A stretch of 64,000 nucleotides of DNA from Punica granatum (lineage: Eukaryota; Streptophyta; Magnoliopsida; Myrtales; Lythraceae). The notes under the pieces are model-generated. The model was not told the DNA's origin and searched no databases. It saw nothing but the letters and a program-made list of their open reading frames with translations. The stretch covers positions 32,546,605-32,610,604 of the forward strand of contig NC_045130.1 of the NCBI RefSeq assembly GCF_007655135.1, given 5' to 3'. The first letter of the stretch is position 1, and each line of letters starts with the position of its first letter. Both the position numbers and the translations under genes were made by a program. This document shows, in pieces, positions 53,336 through 64,000 of the stretch.

Positions 53336-53911
53336 TTTTAGACATTGGTATTCGTCAACTTTGATATATAATTGATGTTATCGAAATGCATATAAGAGAA
53401 GCTAATAAACGGACTATTTCTACTTGAATATTTGGATGAATGTAAAATCTTGCATATATTTAATTATAATTTTTTGAAAACTTTTTTTTTGGGTAGATAT
53501 ATATATTTTTTAAGTTTAACAATACAAATATTTAACTAATACGACACGACAATTTCGGATTGGTTGTGGCTGCCATGCTCTGCTCATTCAACAATTAAGA
53601 ATGGGCTTCACAATTGATCAGACGACCCAAAAGAGACCAATGCGTCTGCTCGACACTCAAGGACGGATATTTATCTCGTAACTTATAATTGACTATTTTA
53701 TATGTTAAGAGAGCGAGACGGATTAAGAAAAACGCGACGGAGTGCGATGGAAGTTGTCATATATTCTTGATTTTACCGCGGTCTCATGGCCTACTAACAT
53801 TACATTCCATGGAAAAGAAACGCCAGGTGGCATTTGGTTTTTACCAAACACTCCCATACTACCATTCAAAAAGTGCAATATTACCCCCCCACGTGTTTTC
53901 TTCACCAAAAC

Positions 53912-56900
53912 CTAAACCAAAACCAAAAGAAGCGCCCAGAACCCAATCCCTACTCCAAATAACCCTCCATATGCATTCCTCCAGGCCGCCGAGAACCAAA
54001 CCCGCACATCGTCCACCACCGGCCCACAAAGCGAGCTCATGTCATCGGTCCTTGTGTTGTAGTACACGCTGTAGAAAGCAACCCGTGTCCTCTCGGCCTT
54101 TGCCGTGAAATTCACAGTCGCGCCCTGGAAGGTCGAGTTCGAGTTCGGCGCGTAGTGGATGTTCTGGGCTTGGTCCCCGGCAAATGCCATGACTGCAAGA
54201 GGCTGCTTGCATTTGTCGTTTGCGTGCCCGAGCGAGAAGGTCAGTTGGTAGTCTTTGTCGGCCTTTGTCTCAACCATCTGGGAGATGATGCCTTCCTTGC
54301 CTGAGAGAAGCTCAACAGCACGTTTGCCCTGAGGGACAGAGAAGTGGTATGAGTCAATGTAACGGACTGCACGGTTAGATTCCACGATCCAACCGGGCAA
54401 TGATGATATCTCCTCGTCGAGGTTCGTCGGGAGGAGGACACCAAGCGTGGTGTTCCGGAACATCCACGGGCCTTCTTCGAAGTCACCATTGACCACAGCA
54501 TTATCTACAAACACGAACAGTGCAATTCATCATCTCGCCAAGATCAGAAACAGTTCATGCAATACAAGATGTAGGACCATGTATACTAAATGAATCAGAA
54601 AGACGAACGCTAATATTAAAATGGTACGCACCTTTAGGCCGATCGGGAGTGAAGAGCTTCTTGATGGCAATGTCATCGATGATCGGGCCACAGGTGGGGT
54701 CATCCTCCATGCCTGGGTTCTTGAAAACAAGCTTCGTCCGATCATCCTCTACCTCGAAGGACACGGCATAGGGATCCCAACCCTGGATGTTATACAGGGT
54801 CTGCAGGTCTATGCTATGGGATGCTGGCGGAATCGACACGTTGAGCGACTCCAGCTGAGCGCAAGTGCGGGCTGCACTGAACGTGACGGAGTACATGGCC
54901 CCCTTCTCCAACGTCAGCTCCTGGCTGATCTCCGCGTCGTTCCCCAGCCTCACAGCGTGTGTCCCCTCGGGCACGACCAGGATCATTCCGCCCTGCCTCT
55001 GCCCCGACTGGACGAGCTCCACGGTGCCATTCGATCTCCAGCTGGGGATCGATGTGGGGCCGTCCGCCACTCCCTCGCTCGAGAAGCCTCCTGCTGGAGG
55101 CGTCTCGAAATCACCATTCGATATCAAACCTGAAGCAACGAGGACGAGTTAATGTTGCCACACATTAAACCATTAACTTATTTTATTTTATTTTTTTGGG
55201 TAGACCATTAACTTACTTTTTACATTAATCAACATCAACATATGATTGCACCCACTGAGATTTCTCGGAACAACAGCGGGTCCCATCCCAATCCACTGGT
55301 ACGAAAATTGTTTGCATTAAAATAATATATAAAAAATGTTCCTTGATCTATCTATCTTCAATTGGTTCGTGAGCAAAACAGAAGGTCGAAGACCCGTCCA
55401 GCCATAGGGAGCGTTTGATAGTACGCTGGTGGCATGTCGTGTTCCTAAAGGACAAGGAAATGGGAACGGTAAGGCCCACCCCAAACAGGGCCTTAAAGCT
55501 TTTCACAGAAGCAGCAAGCCGCGTCATGGCAGGCGCGTGGGGCCATGCAGTGGGCCCCATACTCCTTTTGGTTTTTTCAACGATTGGTCTGATCAGCTTT
55601 GACTCCCAAAAAAGTTGTGCCAATTTTGCCTGGTTTTACGGATATCATCGGACTGTGAAATTTTGTCCGACCCGACCCCGACAACGTCCACAAGAAAAAG
55701 ACATTATAACAAATATAAATATAAACAATGAAAAAAATATAATATTAAATTCTTTATGTTAAATTTCAACAGAATTAGTTTAGCTCATGTTTGATGAATT
55801 ATGTGATAGAATTTTTTTAAAAAAATATTTTCACATTTTTCTTTCTATTTATTTCTACGTGAGAGGTCGATTCTGGAATCTCGATGTTTACGAAAGGAAA
55901 AAGTGTCACTCATTGTTCACGCTCACTTGTCAAACTTATTCGCTTTACCAAAAGCGCACTCTCCTAGATATCTAACCACTTTAATCATAGGGAAAAATAT
56001 CAACATGTTTGGCGGGAAAGTCTTGTAGACTGTAATCATACTAGAGAAGAGATTAATCAAGATCAATTTTCGAAAACATATACAGCTCTGCGCGGTTGAA
56101 ATCTTAGGAGAAAATCGGTATTTAGAACAACATTGTCCCTTGTCTGCAACAATTCAAAGAGAAAAGCACATTGCATCACACCAGAAGGGGTAGCAACATC
56201 AACAGAGCAAATAATCCGTTTGCATTCCCATAGATTGTTTCTACAACATTGATGTGTTTGATTTTAGAGTTAAGTAGAGTTGAGTTTTGATTTTAATAAG
56301 TTTGTAACGATTGTGTTGTTAAATTATGAAAAAAAGTGTGAAAAAATATTGAATAGTTAAGAGAAAGTAATGATTGTGTTGTTGAATTGTAAAAAAAGTA
56401 ATTAATAGTTTAGAAAATTTAGTATTAAAAATTAAATTGAATTATTAAAAAATTAAAAAAAATGATAAAAGTAATAATTATATTGATAATTTTTGTTATA
56501 TAGTGAGTAGAATTAGAGTTAAAATTTTAAAAATATAACTCACAATCCAAACAGAGTGGCGGGGATAGTATAACACGGGATGAAAGCGATAATACCACTC
56601 ATCCCTAATCAGCCACTCGTTGTATTGTTCCCCATATCTAATTTAACTGGTTTTGTTCGAATCGTCATTCTATCCAGACTTCGGCTTCGTAAGTAAATTG
56701 TATGACTGAGTTTGGGCCCAATGCCACCTGACATATGACAATGATAAAAAAACAGCCCAACATCTACTAGTACTCGTTTCCTCAAGGGGCAGCCCTACAC
56801 TACACTTCAAACAACAAAGACGCGGATTCCATTCCATTCAATTCCTTTGTACTAAGGGAAATTTTAACACGACATATTGTCACGTGACACCGTTTAGTAT

Positions 56901-57747
56901 TTAAGTCCAAACATTTAATATAAATTTTAAAAAATATTTTTAATATTTTAATTCAAATATTTAGTATTTTAATTTGGTACTAAACGCTTAAAAGTATTGA
57001 AAATTTGATTAAAAGTACTAAATAATTGAACCAAAACACTAAACGATGCCACATCACATCGTGTCATGCTAGCAAGACCCTTTATACTAAACATGACTAG
57101 ACGGCTTGGGAATCCGATTCGACAACGACCGCAAAGTCGGAGAGAGACCCAGCGGAGCCCGGCTATTGGTGGCGCTTGTGAAGGCAACATGATGGTGACG
57201 ATGATGCATCAGACAACTAATGTCATATGATGCATCAGACAACTAATGTCACGCCGGCACAGATTTTAATTGGGTACCCACTCCTCGCCGTACTCCACAG
57301 GACCACAAAAACAGAGATGGGTCTCCTTCGGGCAAAAATCAGGGGTTCCAAAGCTCACTCACTCCCCAAATCCAAACCCCTCTCCATCATCATCTCTCAA
57401 TATGTCAACCCCAGTGAGCCCGAATACTCCAATCTCAACCCAAAATGAGAACTCGTACTAAGAGTAGAGATCTCAGACACGGCAAGGACACATAATGTCA
57501 CAGAAAGAACAGGCAGACAACCTTCTTTTTTTGCTAGGTAAGGCAGACAACCTTCGCCATTGTCGGAATGGTGTTTCTCAGTCAAGACATTTATGTATGA
57601 ACAGAACAGAAACAAACAACTGGAAGATGGAAGATACAGCGTGTGAAAGTGAAACGTACCGTCTTCTCCCAAGATGGTTGCAAACAGAGCAAAGATAAGG
57701 ACGACGAGGGAGACCCATTTGGCTCCTCTACAACTTCTTCGCACCAT
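53912..57747 (-). CDS. DUF642 cell-wall protein, likely GPI-anchored
   Basis: Plant-specific DUF642 protein, a family that binds cell-wall polysaccharide and affects pectin methylesterase activity. Exons 57747-57660, 55129-54632 and 54504-53912 join in phase, giving 392 residues. Exon 1 encodes a signal peptide (MVRRSCRGAKWVSLVVLIFA). Two beta-sandwich DUF642 domains follow, the first from GLISNGDFETPPAGG and the second from NAVVNGDFEEGPW, each ending in a CGP(I/V)(I/V)DD motif. The last about 20 residues (FGVGIGFWALLLVLV) are hydrophobic, as in GPI-anchored members. Intron 1 is about 2.5 kb and holds a MITE-like segment. By sequence type it fits the At2g34510/At1g29980 clade; that assignment is from memory. 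Confidence 0.93.
56250..56575. mobile_element. MITE-like element in DUF642 intron 1
   Basis: The left end GTGTTTGATTTTAGAGTTAA and right end AACTCACAATCCAAACA are inverted relatives, around an AT-rich interior with repeated GATTGTGTTGTTAAATTATG-like units. Confidence 0.65.
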
Positions 57748-58074
57748 CTTCCTTGGGCGCCGTGTTCTCAGAGGGAGGCAGGGATGGAGCCGGTGATGGA
57801 AGGGAAGGGAGTGAGTGGGTGAGTGAGAGTGAGCAGAGTAAAGTAGAGGAAAAGGAGAGGGGGTAGTCCTTTATATCAGGGGTGGGGGCAGATTCCCCGG
57901 GCCGAGTGCTATACCTTTTTTTTTTTTATTATAAGTAAATATGGTAGGCAATGGTGATGACAACATTGTCGCCATCCGCTACGTAATGTTCGGCAATTAC
58001 CGCCATCCGCTACGCAATGTTCGGCTCTTGTGTTTAACCACGAACATTTCAGACAAACTGAATAACCAGCGCAA
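57748..58074. other. DUF642 upstream region
   Basis: Purine/pyrimidine-rich stretch (GGGAAGGGAGTGAGTGGGTG) just before the ATG, then AT-rich spacer with a direct repeat of CGCCATCCGCTACG at 57970 and 58003. No gene seen. Confidence 0.5.
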
Positions 58075-58258
58075 GTACTGACCCCATCAACGTAGCACTA
58101 CTAGGGCTTAGTATAATTCACAAAAGTCGGAGATGACTCCAGATTCAAGTCAAAGAATCCACCCTAATATACGTCCTCGACGAATTCAAACTCGAGACCT
58201 AAGGTCTCAAAACCACATGGAAATAAGCTTAGAACTATTAGGTCATCCCTTCTTATGG
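58075..58258 (-). mobile_element. tRNA-derived SINE, family 1, second copy
   Basis: On the minus strand this aligns with 8916-9137: B box region GGTCTCGAGTTTGAATTC, then ATTAGGGTGGATTCTTTGAC, GACTTTTGTGAATTATACTA and CTAGTAGTGCTACG. It is more diverged than the first copy. Confidence 0.8.
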
Positions 58259-60990
58259 TCCGAGTGCTCTGCCTTTGGCATTAACAAGCTGGGGTTCCCT
58301 TCCGATTAACTTTCGCTAATTAAGATCATGGCTTTATGTTATGTTAATTTGACCAAAGGGCCAAAAGCGCTCCCTTTAAATTCTCTATTTGGAATAACCT
58401 TAGATAGGAAAGGTCCTGTCAGCGACCTTTTTCTTTTTCTCTGTTTTCCCTCTTCTTTTTTGGATCTTGATACCTTGAAATCTAACGAGTCCCTCTTGAT
58501 TTAGTTCGAATTGAATCAATTTACTGATAAGTAAAACTCTTTCAATTAAGAAATTTTTATATTCAAAAGATTCAAATGTAAAACCTTAGTTATGCAAAAT
58601 GATTTTGAATCACCTGAACCAATAATTATTGATTGTTTTCCTTTTCTAACCTTTGTCTCGTACAAAATTTTCGCCTTCTATTTTTGTCATCTTACATTGT
58701 TAATTTGGCCTCAGTCTCTTAACTGAAATTAGTTCTCGTTCAGACATCAAATTACCCTAGTCGTGAAGTTCTTCAAGAGTGGTTTGAGCCTATTTAGTGC
58801 CTGTAAAATCTATCAAATGACAGTACAATTTCTCGACTGCATTGGAGTTCGAACATAGAGTTAATGGGATTTATTATTCATTATTTGGCTTTTAAATGGT
58901 TTCCGTGTTTTGAGAAGCGTGGGTCTCGTAGTGGGGCCGCCTGCCCGCCGGATTACGGTGCCTTTGCAGAGAGATAAGGGAGCTCGTGAATTTATTCATT
59001 GTTTGGCCCAAGAAAAACTTATTTATGATTTTAGTGCCCATGCTTTGGGCTTTTCAAGCTCAAGTCCTATTTAATTCATGTGTGTTTTCTTATTCATTCC
59101 AATATTCAACGTTGCACGAGATATTTGAACATGATCCTTTGATTAGCTTTGTCGGTTTTTTGTTGCTAACAAGGGTCCAAGTTGGATAGGAGACAATCAT
59201 TAAACATCGTTATGTTTTGTTTGAACACTTTCTCTACCATAAAATTTAATAAATTATCATCGTCTCCCTTATATTGCAAATTTAGTTTTACATAAAGTTC
59301 AATCAGAATCCGTTCAAGCCACTTAGCTTATCATATCCTTTGCCTGAATCGACCCAACAGAGAAACTAGCAAGCTACTTGAGACATTAAATCCTTTTTTT
59401 TTCAATGTAAAATTATCAAAATAAATGAGAAATTAATAAAATTAGCGTCTCAAAATACTTGAGATAATCAACTCAACAAAGTTTGGAGACAGGAAAAAGA
59501 AGAACAAAATGAGTGGACAATGCACCGGGAAATAGTAAATATTCTAGAAGTATTACTCAGCCAAGTGGTAGTGTAATCCAATAGAAATGTATTTAAATTA
59601 TAAGCATGGCTCACAATGGTTCCACAAATTCCAATTTGTATGCAATTTGATTGGTTATTAGTATTTAGTCCCAAAAAATGAACTTTCATCAAAATAATTA
59701 CCCCATAATGAATAAATAAAAAGAGTTAATGTTCTCAATGTTCTTGATAACTTCATTATATAAGATGGATTTCATTGATTTTTTTTTATCATGTCTCATT
59801 TTTTTTTTCCAATACCAACTTCCTGAATATCAGAGTCTTGTCGAGCTCATTACTCTTACACGTATCTCTTAAGTACGATTGCGTGCATCAATTATACTTC
59901 AAATTTGGGGGAAGCCATTGTAGATCCATATTCGGTGAGCAAGCAATTGGAGGATCTCAGTCAAGATAGACTACGAAATTTAAAAAAAAGGAAAAAAAAA
60001 AGAAAAAAGAATTGGGGATGAAATTGAAAATCACACGAATTTTGGGTGATAAAAAATGAGATATCCCATTTATTCATTGTTCCTAGGTTCTTCTTGGGAT
60101 GCCACTTGATGCACGGATTCATGTCGTTTTTATTATTAAAATATTGATAGATCTATCTAAGGAATGTCTCTTCATTTGGTGCCTTTCTCCTTTAACTTCT
60201 ATCGATGAATCTTTTATTCACCATTTGGGACAAACGTAAAATGGGGTGGGTTTTCCAGCGGTTGAAGTTTGCATTAGCTGCCTTAACCTTTCAAGTTCGA
60301 GTTTTCCACTAAGCAATCAGAGTTTTTCTAATGCAAGAGTTCTGATGAATCCAAGTAAAAGTTGAATCCGCTCATTAAAAGTAATATTATCCCAAAACTC
60401 GAGTTTACTCAATTCACATGAATTAAATTTAAGACTTTACTCAAGGAAAAGGGGTGACAAATCACCGGGTAAACCAAGTTGGTCGAACCCCTCATTTTGA
60501 TTGTAAGAAAAAGTGAAATTATGAATTATATTTATATAAAAGAAGAAAAGATTAAAGCTAGGTTGCATTAATAATTCTTCTTCGAATTTTATTTATCGGC
60601 GAGTCCATGAGTTAATCTCACTTTATTAGATGAGATAAATCTCCGTTCGATTGCCGGCTTGCCCTGGCCATTCCTTGACAACCTCATAGTCCTTTACAAG
60701 GAAACATTAGGGGATGTTATTTAGGCGCGAGATTAATTATTATTTTTTTCCTTATCTTGATTGATCTCTCCACATAAAGTTGATTTTTTTTTTCTCTTTT
60801 TTTGAGTGAACGCATACATAAAGTTGATTTTAGGTCATAGAAAGTCGCACCCATTTTGGTTGGCCTTCATTTTCAACCTATTTACGATCTCTTTTCCAAC
60901 CAGGCCCCCCCTCATATTTCTTGCGTTTGATTTATTTTCACCTTCTCCTCAAAGAGAAATTAAAAAAAAAAAAACCAAAACTTTGAAAAG
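58259..60990. other. Spacer between DUF642 and PFD6
   Basis: No gene recognised in about 2.7 kb. Degenerate SINE family 2-like segments occur near 58530-58620 and 60360-60490 (both minus), judged by ACTTTACTCAAGGAAA-like blocks. Confidence 0.5.
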
Positions 60991-60994
60991 AAAA

Positions 60995-61034
60995 TGGGCC
61001 GGGCCTGACCGGCTGTAGAGAAGCCCAATGGGCC
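60995..61034 (+). promoter_or_regulatory. PFD6 promoter site II cluster
   Basis: TGGGCC at 60995-61000 and 61029-61034 and AGCCCA at 61022-61027 lie about 100 bases before the ATG. Site II elements are common in plant housekeeping and growth-linked genes. Confidence 0.65.
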
Positions 61035-61126
61035 GTGCTGCTTTGGCGGGTTTCAAGACTCCATCTCCAGTTCCGAAGAAGGAAGAAGAAGAAGCAAGCA
61101 AGCAGGGAGGGAGGGAGCGGAGAGGG

Positions 61127-63077
61127 ATGGCTTCTTCAGCGGCGTTTCGGGAATTGCAGAGGGACCTCGAGAGCAAAGCCAACGAGCTCAGCAAGCTCCA
61201 GAAAGGCAATCCCCCTGGAGACTCGCTTCTTCATACTATGGTCTCCGGATCAGTGACCCTATCGCTTCCTTTCGATTCGAATCAAAAGCCCTGAATCCTT
61301 TTGTTTATTTTGCTTCAGAGATTGCTTCGCATCACCAGAGGAGGAAGACCTACACGATCCAGCTCGGGGAGAACGAGCTCGTACAAAAGGTATCTCCAGT
61401 CTCCTCCAATCCACACACCGCCTATGTTCAGTTCATCGCGTCAATCTGTAGGTTTGATGCTTTTCTCAGACGACATCGATATTTGAGGCTGCAGTTGGTG
61501 TTATGGAGACCTTATACGTCTGCCCCTCAGTATTCTAGCTGGTTCAATGTTGTTTCGGATTTCGATGTTTTTCATGCTTCTTGTGTCGGCTGAAAAACCT
61601 TAAAGATTGAACAAAGGAGGTCTTTTGGGTTTCCCGGGAAACAGGGGATAATCTCTTGTTCTACTTTTACTGTTTGTAGGAGTTGGATTTACTAAATGAA
61701 GGAGCGAATGTGTACAAATTGATCGGTCCGGTGCTGGTAAAGCAGGATTTGGCTGAGGCGAATGCGAATGTGCGGAAAAGAATCGAGTACATGACTGGTG
61801 AACTGTATGTCTCTCTCTATCCTGAGCTTGTTACATTCATTGACTTCGTGGAAATGAATCTCATGATCTTTTGCTCTGTGAACAACCTAAGAATCCGATG
61901 CCAAGACATCACGTGAAGTTTTACCAAGTCATTAGAAATTTTTTTTGTCAAAACTCTTTTAGGGAGAAAGGTTGTTATTTGTACCAGTAGATTATAATAT
62001 GGGATACAAGTTTTTATAACAACTCAGGTGGTAAGCTCAATCAATGATGTCCAGCTTCTTAGAAATAACATGAAATCGGGTGATCAGTGCTGCAAAGACA
62101 GGATGTGATATACGGCTGACTGATTGTTAGAGAAGCTTATGTAGGCGTCTTCTGCATGGAAACCATTACAACGATGACCTACCCCAGTTATGGTAGATGC
62201 AGTTTATAAAACCAGAATATCCGTGTCTGTATGGAGGGAGACTCGTATCAGGATCAGGATAATGCGCTGTAATTTGTGTGATCACTTGCTAGTGAATTTG
62301 TATTGCGACTTTGCTGCTTGCTCGGGGGATTGTATTTTTCTTAGGAATATGTTTCTTTGAACTCTTTTTCTTATTGATGATTTTGTCTATCATCCATGGC
62401 ACCTCTGCAAATGGCATAAAGAATAAATGGAGTATTTTTTTTTTCCTTCTTTTTAGCTGCTTCTCATGAAGTAAAGTTAACTTTGCAGAAAGCGTCTTGA
62501 TGCGATCCTACAAGATTTGGAAGAGAAACAAAATAGCAAGAAAGAAGGGGTATTCTACATCTGATGCTTATTACTTTTGCATATCATAGGTTTTCTGCTA
62601 GAAGAAACGACACGGCAATCTCATCCGTATTAGTTAAAATCAAATAAGTGATGTCTTCTCTTTGAGTTTCAAATCTTTTGCTGCTTGTTTGATCTCCTCT
62701 TTTATATGGCTTGGTTATGTGAAATAGTATGCCCCCTGCGATACTCGTGCCCAATTATTTAAACTTCAATTTCCTTTTCTTCATATGATTAATGTAAATG
62801 AAGTTATATTACGATGTTTACTCTGAATATTAAGAAGAATAGGTTGGTTTAGACGACAAACGTGAATATAGACCGTATATTGAAATATATTTGCTTTTGC
62901 TGAACTTCTAAGTGCCATTTGGCATATACTATTGTTAGCCGCCGCAATTAGTTTGAGAATAACAATAGTATTCTAATTCATATGATTTCTCCAACTTATC
63001 CATATGTTCTTTTGTCGCAGATCTTGAAGTTGCAGCACAGGCTTCAATCGCTGCAGGCAGGGAAAGCAAAGGCGTAA
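61127..63077 (+). CDS. PFD6: Prefoldin subunit 6
   Basis: Beta-type subunit of the hexameric prefoldin chaperone that hands actin and tubulin to CCT. Exons 61127-61205, 61319-61389, 61680-61804, 62489-62549 and 63021-63077 give 130 residues, the usual length. Coiled-coil arms flank a central hairpin (ELDLLNEGANVYKLIGPVLV). KRIEYMTGELKRLDAILQDL forms the second helix, and the end GKAKA is typical. Intron 1 must use a GC donor (AAAG|GCAATC at 61206) to keep the conserved LQK-E-IA join; introns 2-5 are GT-AG. The start follows AGAGGG and gives MASSAAFRELQRDLESKAN, matching plant PFD6. Confidence 0.95.
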
Positions 63078-64000
63078 AATCAAAGTCATTACCTGCCTTA
63101 AACCAGTGTTAGCTTCTTTTTTGGTAGAACCAGTTCACCCATTCTGCTCTTGTTTGCTTGTACCATTCCCTACCTAAGCTTAAATGCTTTTTCGAGATCC
63201 ATGCCGATGCTATTGCCCCATTAGGACTCTTCTGCTTTATCTCCTAAATTTATGTTAAATCTTGTGTGATGATAGACCGGATGCAATTGTGTTGTAGAAT
63301 ACATACAGAAATTTTCCTTTCATTTCGCTCGCCTCAACCATTATTAGAAAGTGGTGGAAAGGTAAATTACGGTACACCATTGAACTCTGGCCACCTTGGC
63401 CACAAACAAGGCATGGGTGCGGTTTGCTGTCACCAGCAACCTCATCTGAGGCGAGATGGCCAAGGTTGAGGCACCATTGACTCCCCTCGAAGATTGCACT
63501 GGCCGAGTTTGTCGTATATCCTCTTAGGGCTATAGCAGTAGTACAGTAATTCTTTCACATTTCTGAAGGTGGTTGTCCGGTTCTCGTGACTACGGCTTCC
63601 AGGAAGGGCTGGAAACCACCGCCTAATGGCCTGTTGGGGCTGACTGGATCTCGTGTCATTCCGGGATAATGTTCAGCACAGAAGCACGTATCGCGGCTGA
63701 TCTAAAATAAGTGATTTTTCTCAGAGACAAAATCATTTCTGTCTGCTTTTCGAACAATCGCTCAACTAAAAAACGAAATTTCTGGACTCACTTATCTTGA
63801 TAAGCATTCTTTTCAAGCATGTGGGGTCCCTTAATCCTGAACTGGCCAATAGCGCAATGTGCTTGTCCTACGTTGCCTTCACTTGAAAAATCTTCGGAAG
63901 GCCGGTTTTTTCAGTCCCCAATTTTGGCTGTTCAAAATTGCAAGAGCCACAGTTCTGCAAAATTTCCAACTGTTCCCTAATCTTTAGTACTAACTCAAAT
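63078..64000. other. PFD6 3' flank
   Basis: Contains the PFD6 3' UTR. A stretch at about 63360-63520 is rich in GGCCACCTTGGCC and GTCACCAGCAACCTC and resembles the loops of the fold-back elements. No further gene seen. Confidence 0.5.

Noticed and set aside
53689..55168. Several plus-strand frames of 70-170 codons
   Set aside because: They are antisense shadows of the DUF642 exons, whose domain motifs and splice phases are clear on the minus strand.

Overview
This is nuclear DNA from a flowering plant, almost certainly a eudicot. The genes are split by AT-rich GT-AG introns, the proteins match plant families closely, and the spacers hold plant-type SINEs, MITEs, Mutator-like, hAT-like, CACTA, LINE and Copia debris. 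I cannot name the species from sequence alone.

Layout. (1) 725-5372 (+): complete MCM3, 16 exons, with three E2F-type sites and two G-boxes upstream. (2) 5.4-41.6 kb: a tandemly rearranged array grown from an ancestral order MCM3 - SDR - UreG - cytochrome b561. It holds five copies of a plastid atypical-SDR gene (A 9904, B 16217, C 21351, D 29387, E 33419, the last only a stub). UreG is intact once (24097-26068, minus), present as a dead 5' copy (37094-38358), and present three times as a 3' remnant. Each of the three remnants is joined at the same point to a copy of the MCM3 terminal exon. A cytochrome b561 gene is intact at 39382-41604 and a fragment lies at 27563-27735. A 5'-truncated, stop-riddled Copia element (33485-37010) sits where the fifth SDR copy is cut off. 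(3) 46053-47497 (-): ribosomal protein L18a (eL20), with telo-box and site II motifs upstream. (4) 47.9-53.3 kb: transposon-rich spacer. (5) 53912-57747 (-): DUF642 cell-wall protein with a likely GPI tail. (6) 61127-63077 (+): prefoldin subunit 6, whose first intron appears to be GC-AG.

Main message. Only SDR copy C keeps the full dinucleotide-binding glycine motif. A, B and D all carry Glu in place of the third Gly, yet A, B and D keep open reading frames across five exons. Shared junctions, and transposons present in one copy and absent at the matching site of another, allow the duplication history to be read. The order SDR-UreG-RPL18a-DUF642-PFD6 matches, from memory, two Arabidopsis segments (around At2g34460-34510 and At1g29970-29990), so the single-copy backbone is old and the array is a local, lineage-specific event.
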